A stretch of DNA of 64,000 nucleotides, taken from positions 1 to 64,000 of the forward strand of contig NZ_JAAIWK010000021.1 in assembly GCF_011008565.1 (NCBI RefSeq), read 5' to 3'. Position numbers and translations under genes: made by a program. The stretch comes from Heyndrickxia ginsengihumi. GTDB lineage: Bacteria > Bacillota > Bacilli > Bacillales > Bacillaceae_C. Shown one piece after another: positions 38,778 to 47,729 of the stretch (position 1 is the stretch's first letter; the number at the start of each line of letters is the position of its first letter). Under the pieces are notes generated by a model that was not told the DNA's origin, ran no database searches, and worked only from the letters and a program-made list of their open reading frames with translations.

Positions 38778-39971
38778 ATGGAAAAACGACTGAACGAGCA
38801 ATCCTTAAACAGGAATGTACCGCAGCCGATAAGAAATGATGGTGCTGGTGCAACTGATTTCGGTCCTCGGGATGTAATAAGAGACCTTGAGAATCCAGAC
38901 ATGTTAATATCACCTGCTACTGACGATGGAGCCGTTCCTAATTTAAAATTTTCCTATTCAGACACTCATATGCAGTTAAAGCACGGAGGCTGGTCACGTG
39001 AAATAACCGTTCGAGAGCTTCCTACTGCAACTGCTCTTGCAGGAGTGAATATGCGTCTGACGCCTGGGGGTGTACGTGAGTTACATTGGCATAAGCAATC
39101 TGAGTGGGCCTATATGATTTTAGGGCACGCACGTATTACATCAGTCGACCAGGACGGAAGGAATTTTATCGCTGATGTCAGCGCAGGGGATTTATGGTTC
39201 TTTCCCGCTGGAATTCCTCACTCAATTCAAGGATTAGAGGAAGGATGCGAATTTCTGCTCGTCTTTGATGACGGAAGCTTTTCTGAATTTGATACCTTCA
39301 CTATTACAGATTGGTTTGCACATACACCGAAGGATGTACTAGCCGCAAATTTTGGTGTGCCTGAAAGCGCCTTTGCTGACATTCCAACAAAACAGCGCTA
39401 TATTTTCCAAACAAAAGTACCCGGTTTGTTAGAAAATGATGAAGTATCAGATGCTTATGGCACTGTACCAAAAAGCTTCACATATCGCTTGCATGAACAA
39501 CAACCGGTAGTAACACCGGGCGGAACGGTACGCATTGTTGATTCTACTAATTTTCCTATTTCTACTACAATTGCAGCGGCGTTAGTAGAAATCAAACCTG
39601 GCGGAATGAGAGAACTGCATTGGCATCCTAATGCAGATGAATGGCAATATTACCTTACAGGAACGGGGCGTATGACGGTATTTGCAGCAAATGGTTCAGC
39701 CCGTACGTTTAATTATCGGGCCGGAGATGTAGGATATGTACCGTTTGCCATGGGGCATTATATCCAAAACACCGGTAATCAAAGCTTATGGTTTTTGGAA
39801 ATCTTTAAAAGTGATCATTATGCTGATGTGTCATTAAACCAATGGATGGCGTTAACTCCAAAAGAACTCGTACAAGAGCACTTAAATGTAGGACCAGAGC
39901 TAATGAACGCATTAAGGAAGGAAAAATGGCCAGTTGTGGATTACAGAGGTCAATCGGCATTCTTGGAATAA
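38778..39971 (+). CDS. oxdC: oxalate decarboxylase
   Basis: A 397-residue bicupin that splits oxalate to formate and CO2. Each cupin has a complete Mn site: H103, H105, E109 and H148 in the first, H281, H283, E288 and H327 in the second. The flexible lid that carries the catalytic Glu (SENST in B. subtilis OxdC) reads SEFDT at 169-173, keeping the Glu (E170) but changing the following residues. Lid sequence is known to tune decarboxylase versus oxidase chemistry. No signal peptide is present. AAAGGAG precedes the ATG. It may equally be called OxdD-like; no acid-response element was identified. Confidence 0.92.
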   Translation: MEKRLNEQSLNRNVPQPIRNDGAGATDFGPRDVIRDLENPDMLISPATDDGAVPNLKFSYSDTHMQLKHGGWSREITVRELPTATALAGVNMRLTPGGVRELHWHKQSEWAYMILGHARITSVDQDGRNFIADVSAGDLWFFPAGIPHSIQGLEEGCEFLLVFDDGSFSEFDTFTITDWFAHTPKDVLAANFGVPESAFADIPTKQRYIFQTKVPGLLENDEVSDAYGTVPKSFTYRLHEQQPVVTPGGTVRIVDSTNFPISTTIAAALVEIKPGGMRELHWHPNADEWQYYLTGTGRMTVFAANGSARTFNYRAGDVGYVPFAMGHYIQNTGNQSLWFLEIFKSDHYADVSLNQWMALTPKELVQEHLNVGPELMNALRKEKWPVVDYRGQSAFLE

Positions 39972-40065
39972 GAGTAGACACTGATAGAAAATGAATGATT
40001 CCGCTATTAAAAATCTTATTTATTTTTTAATCTAAAAAATAAGTCACCTTTCTATATATTGGTTA

Positions 40066-40276
40066 TGGCTAACAAAAGGAAACCTGAATATTCCGCTCCA
40101 ATCCTGCTCCGGAAATATACTTCGCTTTCCGCGGACAGCTGGTGAGCCCTCGTGCTCATGCAGCACTGTAGGGTCTCACCAATGTCTATCCTCCTGCAGG
40201 AGTCTACGTATATTTCGAAGCTGATTTTTGCAATATTCGTCTTTAGCTAACTACTTTTGAGTTTTGTTCCAGTCTC
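40066..40276 (+). repeat. dispersed palindromic repeat, family 1, copy A
   Basis: Shares CTCCGGAAATATACTTCGCTTTCCGCGG (in part), the GTGAGCC...CTCGTGCTCATGCA and GGTCTCACC segments, CAGGAGTCTACGTATATTTC and CGTCTTTAGCTAAC-ACTTTTGAGTTTTG with the copy at 60545. The left 30 nt are eroded. It occupies nearly all of the 316-nt gap between oxdC and the convergent oxidoreductase gene. Confidence 0.8.
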
Positions 40277-40287
40277 TACTTGAATAG

Positions 40288-41193
40288 TTATTTTATTGTT
40301 GATCGCTCTGAAATAGCAACCAATACATCGGAATAGTGAGTAGGAACATTGCCATGAAAGTAATTTTTCAAATTCATGTCAGCAATACTTTGTAATTTTG
40401 TTTTGACCGCCTTTGCCATCGTAGCATCCAGCTTCATCTCATTTAAGGTTGCAACAACTTCATTCATCTCAGTAACTCTTCTTTCAGCATGAATGGCTGT
40501 GCGTGTAATTAATAGGTTAGCCAATTCTTCAATTGTAGATCCAGAAAGCGTTTCTTGAACCGATGCTAAAATTTCTTTATCCACTCCTGCTTCATGACTA
40601 GCTGATAATGTTTCAAGCAATAAAGACGTAAACCCTTTCATAAAAATGCTTCTGAACATTTTCATGGCCGACGAGATACCTGCTGTTTCACTAATAAAAG
40701 TAATATCCATTCCAAATTGTTTCATTAATAATTCATATTTAGCAGCACCAGTTCCGCTTACGAGCATAGGAACTTTATGACCATAAGGGGGAACTGGCGC
40801 CATTACAGCAGCATCAACGAATAATCCTCCTACCGTTTCTATCACAGCAGCAACTTCTTTTTTTATACTTGGTGATGCTGAGTTTAAATCTATATACATT
40901 TTTCCCTTCATAAAGCTGTTTGCCACATCTTGTGCAATTTCAAGTGCATATTTAGCACTCGTTGCACAAAATATCACGTCGCAATTCTTTATGAGCACTT
41001 CCAACGAATTGTCTTTATTTACCTCAGCAGTTTCCATCCTTTCTTTTATTTTTATTCCTGCACTAGGATGATCTGCCATCACGTCAAAAGCATGAATCGC
41101 TTGAATACCATCTTGTCTTAGCCCCTTACTAATATGAAAGGCAGCTTCACCAAATCCAATGAAACCAATAATTGGTATGGTTGTTGTATCCAT
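40288..41193 (-). CDS. NAD(P)-dependent oxidoreductase, 6PGDH-like with DUF1932
   Basis: A 301-residue dehydrogenase of the beta-hydroxyacid/6-phosphogluconate type. The Rossmann motif IGFIGFGEAAFHISKGL is near the N-terminus; YIDLNSASPSIKKEVA follows; the C-terminal helical part matches DUF1932 (MKMFRSIFMKGFTSLLLETL, RRVTEMNEV). The substrate is unknown. Position at the end of the RidA-GalC-GalB operon suggests a semialdehyde or keto-acid intermediate of the aromatic route; this is inference. The ATG at 41193 with AGGATC upstream is preferred to an earlier GTG. Confidence 0.8.
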   Translation of the reverse strand: MDTTTIPIIGFIGFGEAAFHISKGLRQDGIQAIHAFDVMADHPSAGIKIKERMETAEVNKDNSLEVLIKNCDVIFCATSAKYALEIAQDVANSFMKGKMYIDLNSASPSIKKEVAAVIETVGGLFVDAAVMAPVPPYGHKVPMLVSGTGAAKYELLMKQFGMDITFISETAGISSAMKMFRSIFMKGFTSLLLETLSASHEAGVDKEILASVQETLSGSTIEELANLLITRTAIHAERRVTEMNEVVATLNEMKLDATMAKAVKTKLQSIADMNLKNYFHGNVPTHYSDVLVAISERSTIK

Positions 41194-41243
41194 AAAAACA
41201 AGATCCTTTCTTGGTAATCTAATTTCTTCAATCACGCATTACA

Positions 41244-41627
41244 TTATGATAAGACTGCAGTCATTTCAATCTGGACTCTAAGCCCTTCCCTTAAGTTTTG
41301 AACGGTACTATGTCTGGCCGGACGATTATTTTCATCTGGAAACATTTTAATCCACTCTACATTGACAACTTTTTTATATTCCCGATCTGTTACTAAAACA
41401 CTTAAATGTGCAATATCATCGGTCGTTCCTCCAGCAAGCTCCATAATTTCTCTCATGTAATGAAAAAGATTTGCAACTTCTTCTTGAACACTTTCTGGCA
41501 TTTCACCTGTCTCCGGATCCGAACCGATAATTGCTGAAGTATAAACCATATTTCCAATCTTCACAGCTGTCGGAATTGGATTTTGATGATTCGATCCTTT
41601 TACATGAAGAACCTCACGTTTTGCCAT
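41244..41627 (-). CDS. RidA-family deaminase
   Basis: A 127-residue RidA/YjgF-family protein. Conserved stretches include NPIPTAVKIGNMVYTSAIIG, ELAGGTTDDIAHLSV and the RPARHSTVQNL region near the active-site Arg, ending in VQIEMTAVL. Family members hydrolyse imines and enamines; one branch is 2-aminomuconate deaminase in aminophenol degradation. Its place in a ring-cleavage operon makes that role plausible. The second ATG (9 nt after AAGGAG) is chosen over the ATG at 41633, only 3 nt from the ribosome site. Confidence 0.87.
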   Translation of the reverse strand: MAKREVLHVKGSNHQNPIPTAVKIGNMVYTSAIIGSDPETGEMPESVQEEVANLFHYMREIMELAGGTTDDIAHLSVLVTDREYKKVVNVEWIKMFPDENNRPARHSTVQNLREGLRVQIEMTAVLS

Positions 41628-41744
41628 AGCCATTCACTCCTTTTTAAAAAGTCCTGCTGAGAACCAATTCATATAAGAATGGATGCAAAAAACTATTTTT
41701 TAATTGCTTGGATAAGTAAGCTAGCATGGGCCTTATTTAATGAT

Positions 41745-42449
41745 TTAACAGCTTTTTTCAAGTTCATCCTCATTTTCATAATAAACAACCTGTTCATTAG
41801 CCAATGTCGGTCTGAGGTTGTAGAAATCTAAGCTCAATTCTCCTCTTAATATTTTTTCTTTTGTAGTCGTTTCTTTTAGGATTCTCTTTTTAGATAATTC
41901 AAGTGAAGCATGAATATCTCCTTTTTGTACAACGACTACACCATCATCATCAGCCATAACCAAATCCCCTGGACAGACATTTACACCACCGCAAACTGTT
42001 GGTGCGTTCACCCAGCCGCCCTTCGTTTTTGTTGTGCCTTGTGAATGAATGGCTCGAGTCCATATTGGAAATCCCATCTCTCTTATTTCAGCTACATCCC
42101 GAATAGCAGAATCAATAATAACTCCTTGAACACCGCGCTTCTGTAAAGCGGTTACAATCAATTCACCTATCATCCCTGCAATACATTCTCCGACTGTAGT
42201 AATAACTAATATATCACCCGGTTTGCATACTTCAATTGCGGCATGAATCATTAAGTTATCCCCTGCATAACAAACTGCTGTTACAGCTGGTCCGCATATT
42301 TTAGTATTTGAAATAATCGGTTGCAATTGTGGATCCATAATACCGCTCTTGCCTTGTGCTTCGTAAATTGTCGAGACACTTAAATCCATATATTCATCTA
42401 GTATTTTTAGCTCCGGTCTTTTAATATTTTTTACGATATATTTTTCCAT
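41745..42449 (-). CDS. RraA-family aldolase (4-carboxy-4-hydroxy-2-oxoadipate aldolase-like)
   Basis: A 234-residue class II pyruvate aldolase of the RraA fold. The core GDNLMIHAAIEVCKPGDILV, GVQGVIIDSAIRDVAEI and MADDDGVVVV carry the Arg/Asp metal- and substrate-binding positions of GalC/LigK/HMG aldolases, which cleave 4-carboxy-4-hydroxy-2-oxoadipate to pyruvate and oxaloacetate. The start ATG overlaps the stop of the upstream PIG-L gene (TGATG). Together with the GalB-like neighbour it forms the lower part of a gallate/protocatechuate 4,5-type pathway. Confidence 0.82.
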   Translation of the reverse strand: MEKYIVKNIKRPELKILDEYMDLSVSTIYEAQGKSGIMDPQLQPIISNTKICGPAVTAVCYAGDNLMIHAAIEVCKPGDILVITTVGECIAGMIGELIVTALQKRGVQGVIIDSAIRDVAEIREMGFPIWTRAIHSQGTTKTKGGWVNAPTVCGGVNVCPGDLVMADDDGVVVVQKGDIHASLELSKKRILKETTTKEKILRGELSLDFYNLRPTLANEQVVYYENEDELEKSC

Positions 42450-43177
42450 CAAACAAATTCACCCCCAACATAAGGGAAGAAGCGACTAAATGCTTCAGCA
42501 TATTTATATTCATTGTTACCTGAGCAGCGTCTTGCATGGTTACCACGTAATTCAGCTTTTGCACTATAATATTTAATTAAATGTTGTTGTGCTTTAAAGC
42601 AATTCATGGCAGCAACTTTCTGTTCATAGGTTTCGGTAATATCAATAATCACTTCTGGTTTAAAATCGCTAATTTCTGATTGGTGTGGTTCAAAACCGAA
42701 CAATTTCGCCTGTTTTGCCGTCGGATACCCCTCTATTCTTACACCATTAGATGTTGATAAAACACTTGCATCAAATACGAATTTGGATACGGTTTCATGA
42801 TCAGGATTAAAAGCGTCCCTTGGGCCATGACTCAATATTGATTGCGGCTTTACTTCTCTGATTTTCCGAACTAATCGATCCATCCTTTCCGGAGTAATTG
42901 TCATATGATAATCTTCAAAATCCCAAAATTCAATATTATTTACTCCTAAACACGCTGCCGCTGCTTCAATTTCACTGTGGCGAATTGACTTTACATTTTC
43001 AAGTGTTTGCCCATCCTGCTTCCAAAGATCATTAGATTCTCCTCTTGCACCATAACTTAAAATAACGAGTGAAACATTTGCATACTTCGCATACTTAGCA
43101 ATTGTACCTCCGCCTCTCCAAACAAAATCAGCTGCATGGGCGCTGACAACCAATAAGTTTTCTTTGTTATCAATCAT
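42449..43177 (-). CDS. PIG-L-family protein, GalB-like 4-oxalomesaconate hydratase candidate
   Basis: A 242-residue PIG-L/LmbE-type zinc protein. The metal motif AHAADFVWRGGG replaces the usual AHPDD, retaining His and Asp, and GPRDAFNPDHETV supplies the later His. Most PIG-L proteins are deacetylases, but Pseudomonas GalB of this fold hydrates 4-oxalomesaconate. Linkage and overlap with a GalC-like aldolase strongly favour the hydratase role. The ATG at 43177 has GAGGAGGAG upstream. It is the first gene of the leftward four-gene operon. Confidence 0.78.
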   Translation of the reverse strand: MIDNKENLLVVSAHAADFVWRGGGTIAKYAKYANVSLVILSYGARGESNDLWKQDGQTLENVKSIRHSEIEAAAACLGVNNIEFWDFEDYHMTITPERMDRLVRKIREVKPQSILSHGPRDAFNPDHETVSKFVFDASVLSTSNGVRIEGYPTAKQAKLFGFEPHQSEISDFKPEVIIDITETYEQKVAAMNCFKAQQHLIKYYSAKAELRGNHARRCSGNNEYKYAEAFSRFFPYVGGEFV

Positions 43178-43551
43178 GCAATCTCCTCCTCGTATAGGTT
43201 TCATTTATAATTAAATTAAAACCTTTATATTTAATCTAAATTATCTGAATTTTAAACCGGAGCAAATACTTGATAAATACCTAGCCTCAATCAAAGTATA
43301 ATATTGTTTTCTACTACTCCATGTCATTGTCTTTACATAACTGATTTTCTAATAGATTTGTAATTTACTAGATGTTAATTGATTTTGGTCGGAATGTAGT
43401 AACTCATTAATGTTCACTATCAAACGGTGAATAATCTGTATCCATTCACTTCGTTAAAATCACTAGACTTTCATTCGAACATTGAAGTTTCTTAACAGTT
43501 ACTCACCCTTTTGTAAAACCTCTAAGTTACGTAGAAAAGTAAGGAACATAC

Positions 43552-43605
43552 ATATTAATATTCACCATTTGCCAATCAAAATTGTTCAACAATATTGTTT
43601 ACAAA
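43552..43605 (-). promoter_or_regulatory. promoter and GntR operator of the leftward aromatic operon
   Basis: On the minus strand TTGATT (43574-43579) and TAATAT (43552-43557) are 16 nt apart. Just upstream of the -35 is the perfect palindrome ATTGTTCAACAAT (43581-43593), followed by the imperfect ATTGTTTACAAAT (43593-43605). The same palindrome occurs at the dioxygenase promoter. The predicted leader to the PIG-L gene is about 370 nt and holds no other gene; the remaining spacer to 43797 is also empty. Confidence 0.6.
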
Positions 43606-43797
43606 TAGGATTTTATATCAAATCGATTATTCTGTCAACTGCGATTTTATTTAAAATTCAAATTACTCATTAAGATGTATCTTTATAGGTAAGCGTTTTC
43701 TAGAGGTCTTCTCTCATTAATGAGAGAAGATGAAAAGAAGTAAAATATTTATACTGATTATTGCAAAAGTGGAATCAAAACTAAATACATTATGATA

Positions 43798-44439
43798 TTA
43801 CATAAGAAAAGAATAATTCTCTGCAATTGTGCGTCTTACTTGTGAGATATGATATTTCACGGCATCTTCTACCCACTTCTCATCTCTCAGTTTTAACGCA
43901 TTCAATATTTTTTGATGTTCTTTAAATGATTCCTCATGCCTTCCCGGAACCAAAATAGTTTTCAATTGAAAGCGACGAAGCTGTGTTTTGATCATTTGAA
44001 CCATTGATACGGCTTGCGTATTAGAAGAAGCTTCGTAAATAATATTATGAAAAGATAAGTTGCAATTTGAATATTCATCGAAACGATGATTTTCCAAATG
44101 CCCTTTCATCTCTTCCAAAATATTTTCCATTAAACTTAACTTATCCTCACTTATATAAGGCGCGGCAGTTTTGGCAATAAGCCCCTCCAACACTTCACGA
44201 ATTTCAAGAAACTGAACAATTTCATCTAAAGTGAATGACTTCACCGTTGCACCTTTATTCGTCTCAATACAAACTAAATTTTCTTGTTGAAGCTTTAATA
44301 ATGCTTTTTTAATTGTGTTTCTACTGGCATTAATTAGATTAGACAGATCGCTTTCAATGAGCTTTTGCGAAGGTTGATAAGTACCGTCTAAAATCCTCTG
44401 CTTTATGAATTGATAAGCTACCTCCATTTGTGTACTCAT
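43798..44439 (-). CDS. GntR-family regulator (FCD type)
   Basis: A 213-residue regulator. The N-terminal winged helix reads YQFIKQRILDGTYQPSQKL, then SRNTIKKALLKLQQENLV; the C-terminal all-helical FCD ligand domain (about 75-205) has FLEIREVLEG, the Asp/His metal positions in NLSFHNIIYEAS and the final EHQKILNALKLRD. FCD regulators usually repress catabolic genes until they bind a pathway acid. It lies between two oppositely directed catabolic units that share the ATTGTT-N-AACAAT palindrome, its probable site. Confidence 0.9.
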   Translation of the reverse strand: MSTQMEVAYQFIKQRILDGTYQPSQKLIESDLSNLINASRNTIKKALLKLQQENLVCIETNKGATVKSFTLDEIVQFLEIREVLEGLIAKTAAPYISEDKLSLMENILEEMKGHLENHRFDEYSNCNLSFHNIIYEASSNTQAVSMVQMIKTQLRRFQLKTILVPGRHEESFKEHQKILNALKLRDEKWVEDAVKYHISQVRRTIAENYSFLM

Positions 44440-44600
44440 TTTCTTAACCCCATTTTCTTTAGAATTCTAAATAAATAGCACCATAATTGTTGAAATATTT
44501 ATAAAAAAAATATAACGTAAGAACTTTAAAACTGTCAATTTAAAATCCTCCCCCCATTTATTAGCAGTTCGTATTTTTGTTTAGAATTTTTAAACTATTA

Positions 44601-44646
44601 TTGACATTGAATTTTATTATATTTATAATCAATATTGTTTAACAAT
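44601..44646 (+). promoter_or_regulatory. dioxygenase promoter with operator
   Basis: A consensus sigma-A promoter, TTGACA (44601-44606), 17 nt, TATAAT (44624-44629). The perfect palindrome ATTGTTTAACAAT (44634-44646) covers the predicted start site. A half-site-like ATTGTTGAA lies near 44487 in front of the GntR gene. A repressor bound here would block initiation. Confidence 0.75.
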
Positions 44647-44674
44647 TTTGTATTTATAAAGGGGAGTGAATTTC

Positions 44675-45631
44675 ATGAGTTCTTATGAGGAACCAATACT
44701 AGATGTAGCCCATTTAGGACATATTGAGCTTTTAACGCCAAAAATTGAAGAAAGTGTAGATTTTTTTAAAAATGTAATGGGAATGGAAGTTGTCCATCAA
44801 AAAAAACAATCCATGTATTTAAGAGCGTGTCGAGATTATGAATCTTATAGTCTAAAATTAACTGAATCAAAAGAACCCGGGTTAGGTCATATGGCAATGC
44901 GAACTTATAGTAGTAAAACGCTTGAGCGTCGTGCTCTTGCAATTGAAGAAAGCGGTTTTGGAATTGGATGGAGTGATGGAGACTTCGGCCATGGTAAAAG
45001 TTATCAATTTACTGATCCAGATGGTCATACTATGGAACTCTATTATGAGACAGAAAAATATAACCCACCTCCGCACTTGGTCCCTGCTTTAAAAAATCAA
45101 CCACAAAAGTGTACTTCAAGAGGAGTTTGTGTAAAGCAGCTCGATCATATTAACTTATTTGCTTCAGATGTAGATCAAAACTCTCAATTTATGCGCAAAA
45201 CATTAGGATGCAAGCTTAGTGAACAGATTATTCTAGACATCGGTAAACAAGGAGGGGCTTGGTTACATTTAACGAATAAAGCTTATGAAATTGCCTATAC
45301 ATTGGACAGTACAGGTGCAAAAGGGAGATTACACCATATTACTTATAATGTCGACAGCCGTGAAGCAGTATTACAAGCAGCCGATGTCTTTTTAGAAAAT
45401 GGAGTTTTTATTGAATTTCCTCCTAGTAAACATGCCATTCAGCAAACTTATGCGATGTACGTATACGAACCTGGTGGTACACGAATTGAAATATGCCACG
45501 GAGGATATTCGATTACTGCGCCTGATTGGGAACCAATTACATGGACTGAAGCCGAACGTGCCAAGGGGCAAGCATGGGGAAATAAAACTGTTCCTACCTT
45601 TCATACTTACGGAACACCAAATATTATATAA
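44675..45631 (+). CDS. type I extradiol ring-cleavage dioxygenase
   Basis: A 318-residue two-domain vicinal-oxygen-chelate protein of the catechol 2,3-dioxygenase class. The C-terminal domain has the Fe(II) triad: H158 in QLDHINL, a His in RLHHITY (220/221) and E272 in GGTRIEIC. The N-terminal domain (about 11-125) is the structural repeat, ending DPDGHTMELYYE. It should open a catechol- or aminophenol-type ring. The substrate is not readable from sequence; neighbours point to a carboxylated ring. GGGGAG lies 8 nt before the ATG at 44675, chosen over GTG 44666. Confidence 0.88.
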   Translation: MSSYEEPILDVAHLGHIELLTPKIEESVDFFKNVMGMEVVHQKKQSMYLRACRDYESYSLKLTESKEPGLGHMAMRTYSSKTLERRALAIEESGFGIGWSDGDFGHGKSYQFTDPDGHTMELYYETEKYNPPPHLVPALKNQPQKCTSRGVCVKQLDHINLFASDVDQNSQFMRKTLGCKLSEQIILDIGKQGGAWLHLTNKAYEIAYTLDSTGAKGRLHHITYNVDSREAVLQAADVFLENGVFIEFPPSKHAIQQTYAMYVYEPGGTRIEICHGGYSITAPDWEPITWTEAERAKGQAWGNKTVPTFHTYGTPNII

Positions 45632-45703
45632 AATATTTTTGTAAACGCTGTCATTTTTTTGAATGGAAATTTCATGGTCAAAATCAATAAGGGGAGTGGA
45701 AAC

Positions 45704-47044
45704 ATGCCAAACCATTCAGTAAAAAATTTTTTAGACACAAGCAAATTTAATCGCTTTCATACTGTTTTATTGCTTTGGGGACTTTTCACGATTTCTTTTG
45801 AAGGATATGACTTAGTTGTTTATGGATCTGTGGTTCCAATCTTATCTAAAGATTGGGGCCTATCTCCGATCCAGGCAGGCATTATAAGCAGTTATGGTCT
45901 TTTTGGAATGATGTTTGGTTCAATCATTCTCAGCTTTTTAGCTGATAAGTTCGGACGTAAATTACTTATTATCATCTCTATTATCTTTTTCAGCCTTGCC
46001 ACAGTAATATCGGGCTTCGCTAATAATGAAACAATGTTTTCTTGGTGCAGGTTCCTAGCCGGAATCGGATTTGGAGGAGCTTTGCCTTCTGTAATATCAC
46101 TTCTTACAGAATATATTCCTAAATCGAGCAAAAATAAAGCGATTACATTAGCCTTGTGCGGAAATCAGGTCGGGGGCATCCTTGCACCGCTTGTCGGTAT
46201 GATATTTCTTACATCATCCGGTTGGAGGCCTGTCCTCTGGTTCTCTATTATTCCTTTGCTTTTAATCCCTTTCATCATAAAATCATTACCAGAATCCCCA
46301 CAATTTTTAATTCGTAAAGGGAAAATAGATGAATTACATCGTACTTTAAAAAGAATTGATCCAAATTATAAAAACCGTATGATTGAATCCATTCAGGAGC
46401 CTGAAACAAAAACTGAAAAAATTCCATTTATTGGACTGTTTCAAAACAAGTTGGCACTTACAACAATTATTTTCTGCATCGTATACTTTATGGGGTTGTT
46501 AATGATCTATGGCTTGAATACGTGGCTCCCTAAATTAATGGAAACAGCAGGATATCCATTAATCTCTAGTCTTGGTTTTGCGCTTTTTTTAAATGGAGGT
46601 GCACTACTGGGAACAATCGTAATTGGTGTTTTAGCTGATCGAAAGGGATCAAAAGTATTAATTACTTGTCTATATGTTCTTGGTGCAATATGCCTTGCCC
46701 TTCTCAGCATCAAAAGCAACGTATTCTTTCTCTATTTATTAATAGCATTAGCAGGTGTATGCACAATGGGAACGCAAAGTTTATTAAACGCATTTGTTTC
46801 TCAATATTACCCTGAAAATGTACGTTCAACTGGAATTGGCTTAGCAAACGGAGTTGGTAGGCTAGGCGGAATGGTTGGGCCAACTTTAGGTGGAATACTT
46901 TTATCGATGAAGGCACCGATTGGGATGTGCTTTATTGCCTTTTCTATTCCTGGCTTTATCGCAGCATTAGCACTACTTCTCATACGAAGAAAGAATAGTG
47001 AAACATCCACCATTCAATCAAAAACCAATTTAACACTAGAATAA
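45704..47044 (+). CDS. MFS transporter, aromatic acid:H+ symporter (AAHS)
   Basis: A 446-residue twelve-helix transporter. The first helix carries FEGYDLVVYG, the AAHS signature; loop 2-3 has LADKFGRK and loop 8-9 LADRKGSK. PcaK and BenK relatives import protocatechuate, 4-hydroxybenzoate or benzoate with protons. It follows the dioxygenase by 72 nt and is under the same regulated promoter. Start 45704 has GGGGAGTGG upstream; an earlier in-frame start at 45659 lacks a ribosome site. Confidence 0.9.
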   Translation: MPNHSVKNFLDTSKFNRFHTVLLLWGLFTISFEGYDLVVYGSVVPILSKDWGLSPIQAGIISSYGLFGMMFGSIILSFLADKFGRKLLIIISIIFFSLATVISGFANNETMFSWCRFLAGIGFGGALPSVISLLTEYIPKSSKNKAITLALCGNQVGGILAPLVGMIFLTSSGWRPVLWFSIIPLLLIPFIIKSLPESPQFLIRKGKIDELHRTLKRIDPNYKNRMIESIQEPETKTEKIPFIGLFQNKLALTTIIFCIVYFMGLLMIYGLNTWLPKLMETAGYPLISSLGFALFLNGGALLGTIVIGVLADRKGSKVLITCLYVLGAICLALLSIKSNVFFLYLLIALAGVCTMGTQSLLNAFVSQYYPENVRSTGIGLANGVGRLGGMVGPTLGGILLSMKAPIGMCFIAFSIPGFIAALALLLIRRKNSETSTIQSKTNLTLE

Positions 47045-47061
47045 AGTATCCTTTCTTATTT

Positions 47062-47088
47062 ACTCCTTTTTATTAAAGGAGTTTTTTT
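47062..47088 (+). terminator. aromatic acid transporter terminator
   Basis: ACTCCTTT and AAAGGAGT around a 5-nt loop, followed by TTTTTT. Confidence 0.88.
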
Positions 47089-47090
47089 AC

Positions 47091-47394
47091 TAGTATCTAA
47101 AGCCAATTCATGTATTACAAATGAAAGGAATTCAGTACCGGGAACATATTGAAAAAACATCATCATTATTTCATACGATTCCAAAAAGTCATTCTATAAA
47201 GGATCTCTATATAAATTGTCTTAGTTATGCAAAAAACATTTTCTTCTATAACTCTTAAATTCTTAGATTCTACAAATTTAATTCTACGCCGCAGTCTTCT
47301 CCCTAACTTTCCCATAATAATGTTAATTTTATTTTAAGAAAACCGCATTATAATCTCTTTAAATCAAACTAATAAACTTTGGAGTGAGAAATAG
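47091..47394. other. spacer with an uncertain 45-codon frame
   Basis: An ATG at 47121 opens about 45 codons (MKGIQYREHIEKTSSLFHTI and on) with no ribosome site and no recognised family. It may be a gene remnant. Nothing else is visible before the ribosome site of the next gene. Confidence 0.3.
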
Positions 47395-47700
47395 ATGGCA
47401 AAAAATAAGGGGTTAAAATGGATTGTCGGGCTTTCTAGTATGGCAATTTTTACAGGCTTTATCGGACTTGCGGAAAAATATGATCAATCAAGTGCAACGG
47501 CATCAACTAGTACTTCTAATGGGAATACAAACAATGCTTCAAGCTCAAACCAAACTTCCGACAGCAGCGAAAAGTTCTTCTCGAATCGTAGCAATGATGA
47601 CAATAGTTCCGCCTATCAAGATCGATCCAACGAAAGCCCTGACAGTGAGGACTTTGGACAAAGTGGCGAGGATAGTCAAGTAGGCGGTCATTCTTCGTAG
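47395..47700 (+). CDS. small membrane-anchored Ser/Asn/Asp-rich protein
   Basis: A 101-residue protein with a basic N-terminus, one hydrophobic helix (about 9-26) and a low-complexity extracellular tail rich in Ser, Asn, Asp and Gln. Directly after the helix it reads YDQSSATAS; SSAT resembles the SGAT sequence that ApbE flavinylates, although the Asp is one residue closer than usual. GGAGTG precedes the ATG. It lies 29 nt upstream of apbE, so it could be that enzyme's substrate. No family recognised. Confidence 0.65.
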   Translation: MAKNKGLKWIVGLSSMAIFTGFIGLAEKYDQSSATASTSTSNGNTNNASSSNQTSDSSEKFFSNRSNDDNSSAYQDRSNESPDSEDFGQSGEDSQVGGHSS

Positions 47701-47729
47701 GACAGCTTAACAAAGAAAGGAGAATGATG

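Noticed and set aside
43482-43673. 63-codon frame in the leader of the aromatic operon
   Set aside because: It overlaps the predicted promoter and operator, lacks a ribosome site and is of low-complexity composition.
47121-47260. 45-codon frame before the apbE cluster
   Set aside because: No ribosome site or recognised family, so it is noted only as a possible remnant.
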